In this document: piece by piece, positions 4,594 through 5,666 of the stretch
Position numbering within the stretch: the stretch's first letter is position 1
Layout of the letters: every line of letters starts with the position of its first letter
From: DATFJC01 sp035269445
GTDB taxonomy: Bacteria > Patescibacteriota > Patescibacteriia > UBA2591 > UBA6264
Length of the DNA stretch: 5,666 bases
Assembly (NCBI GenBank): GCA_035269445.1
Contig: DATFJC010000031.1
Coordinates: 1 to 5,666, forward strand
Direction: 5' to 3'
Made by a program: the position numbers and the translations under genes
Notes under the pieces: generated by a model
The model's input: only the letters and a program-made list of their open reading frames with translations
Told to the model about the DNA's origin: nothing
Database searches by the model: none

Positions 4594-5666
4594 TTAATTA
4601 TCTTCTTCATCTTCAAGATCTTCACCCCCTTTTTCAAACTCATCTGTTTCCAGTTCATCTTCATCTTCTTGATATTCATTTTCCTGATTAGAAACTAAAA
4701 CCTCTCTTGCCTTATTCCCTTTTCTTGGACCAATTGTCCCTTCTTCTTCTAAAAGGTCAATTAAGCGAGCTGCTCTAGCATAACCAACTCTTAAGCGTCT
4801 TTGAAGATAAGATGCAGATGCTTTGCCAGACTGAATAACAAGCTCTCTAGCTCTGGGCAACATTTCATCTTCTTTTAAATCTCCCAAACCACTTTCTTTT
4901 TCCATTTCAGGAATATCAGTTACTTCTTCATTGTAATCAGGGGGTAATTCCCCTTTTAAATGATTAACTATTTTTTTAATTTCCTCGTCAGAAACATAAG
5001 CCCCTTGTAATCTTTTTGGCTTTGAAAGATTAGCTGATACATATAACATATCACCTTTTCCTAAAAGTTTTTCTGCGCCACTAAAATCTAATATTGTTCT
5101 TGAATCAGTGCTTGAAGCAACAGAAAAAGCTACCCTTGAAGTTACATTAGCTTTAATAAGACCTGTAATTACATCAACTGAAGGACGCTGAGTAGCCATA
5201 ATTAAGTGAATTCCAGTAGCTCGAGCCATTTGAGCTAAACGAACTATAGCATTTTCCACTTCTTGAGGTGAAGTACTCATAAGATCAGCCAATTCATCAA
5301 TTACTATTACTATATAGGGCAATTTATCTTCTTCATTAACAGATTTATTATAGGAATCAATATTTCTTTTTTTAGCTTTACTTAAAATATCAAATCTATC
5401 TTCCATTTCTTTAATAGCCCATTTTAAGGCATTAACTGTTTTTTGAGCATCTGTTATAACATGAGTTAATAAATGAGGAATGCCTTCATATAAGGTTAGT
5501 TCTACTCTTTTGGGATCAACTAAAATTAATCGCAGGTCTTTAGGAGTGTTTTCAAAAAGTAAGCCTATTATAACCGAATTTAAAAATACGGTTTTCCCAG
5601 AACCAGTAGCCCCAGCTACTAAAAGATGAGGCATTTTAGCTAAATCAGCCAACCACTCCTTTCCAG
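4594..5666 (-). CDS. ftsK: DNA translocase FtsK, C-terminal motor and gamma domain (5' end outside window)
   Basis: FtsK pumps DNA at the division septum to clear and align chromosome ends. The frame is open to the right edge; its first visible residues are GKEWLADLAKMPHLLVAG. The TTG at 5652 is therefore an internal Leu, not a start. Visible parts are Walker A GATGSGKT (5590-5613), the LILVDPKRVEL block, Walker B IVIVIDELADLM, RLAQMARATGIHLIMATQRPSVDVITG, and SRVAFSVASSTDSRTILD. A gamma winged-helix follows at about 4693-4869 with RVGYARAARLIDLLEEEG, close to the KOPS-reading helix of known FtsK proteins. A 31-residue tail with 18 Asp/Glu follows, whereas FtsK usually ends just past gamma. 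The N-terminal membrane and linker parts cannot be judged. The RodZ-like gene begins 13 nt after the TAA. Confidence 0.96.
   Translation of the reverse strand, partial: GKEWLADLAKMPHLLVAGATGSGKTVFLNSVIIGLLFENTPKDLRLILVDPKRVELTLYEGIPHLLTHVITDAQKTVNALKWAIKEMEDRFDILSKAKKRNIDSYNKSVNEEDKLPYIVIVIDELADLMSTSPQEVENAIVRLAQMARATGIHLIMATQRPSVDVITGLIKANVTSRVAFSVASSTDSRTILDFSGAEKLLGKGDMLYVSANLSKPKRLQGAYVSDEEIKKIVNHLKGELPPDYNEEVTDIPEMEKESGLGDLKEDEMLPRARELVIQSGKASASYLQRRLRVGYARAARLIDLLEEEGTIGPRKGNKAREVLVSNQENEYQEDEDELETDEFEKGGEDLEDEEDN

Noticed and set aside
5650..5652. TTG as a start for a short FtsK-like protein
   Set aside because: The frame stays open upstream to the window edge, and GKEWLADLAKMPHLL matches internal FtsK sequence, so the gene is cut by the window rather than starting here.
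1..5666. Alternative genetic code (TGA read as Gly or Trp), as in some CPR lineages
   Set aside because: No complete gene ends in TGA, but all genes are full length without in-frame TGA and Trp is TGG, so the standard code explains everything.
1..5666. CRISPR arrays, tRNA, rRNA or riboswitches
   Set aside because: No spaced direct repeats, cloverleaf or conserved RNA signatures were seen; every gap is short and is largely accounted for by promoters, terminators or AT-rich leaders.

Overview
The window comes from an AT-rich bacterial chromosome, and every supported gene is on the minus strand, so transcription runs from high to low coordinates. Conserved housekeeping genes (ftsK, a RodZ-like gene, recA), very lysine-rich proteins, compact spacing and near-absence of Shine-Dalgarno sites suggest a Patescibacteria/CPR (Parcubacteria-like) genome. 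This placement is inference: no rRNA or other decisive marker is present. All complete genes end in TAA or TAG, and none contains an in-frame TGA, so the standard bacterial code fits.

Right half (5666 down to 2713), core block: the C-terminal part of an FtsK DNA translocase (5' end outside the window) is followed after 13 nt by a membrane-anchored RodZ-like HTH protein. After a 98-nt AT-only gap comes recA. FtsK and the RodZ-like gene look co-transcribed; recA may be read through from them and may also have its own weak promoter. RecA carries a 37-residue N-terminal tail that is more than half lysine, and has substitutions in Walker A (GQEMSGKT) and loop L2 (NPQTTTGG). FtsK carries a 31-residue acidic tail beyond its gamma domain.

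Middle (2700 to 1968): a 200-residue charged, probably cytoplasmic protein of unknown function has its own near-consensus promoter directly after recA and ends at a strong intrinsic terminator.

Left (1911 to 427), accessory module: a second small terminator is followed by a near-consensus promoter that overlaps one inverted repeat and precedes another. It drives an overlapping AbiEi antitoxin / AbiEii nucleotidyltransferase toxin pair (type IV toxin-antitoxin, phage abortive infection). The toxin lacks the first aspartate of the usual S-x-D-L-D catalytic motif (Val instead), so it may be inactive or altered.

Left edge (379 to 1): a separate strong promoter and the only canonical Shine-Dalgarno in the window drive a multi-span membrane protein of unknown function that runs off the window.

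I see no clearly new multi-gene system. The most notable points are the toxin active-site change, the RecA tail and substitutions, and the non-standard extracytoplasmic domain of the RodZ-like protein.
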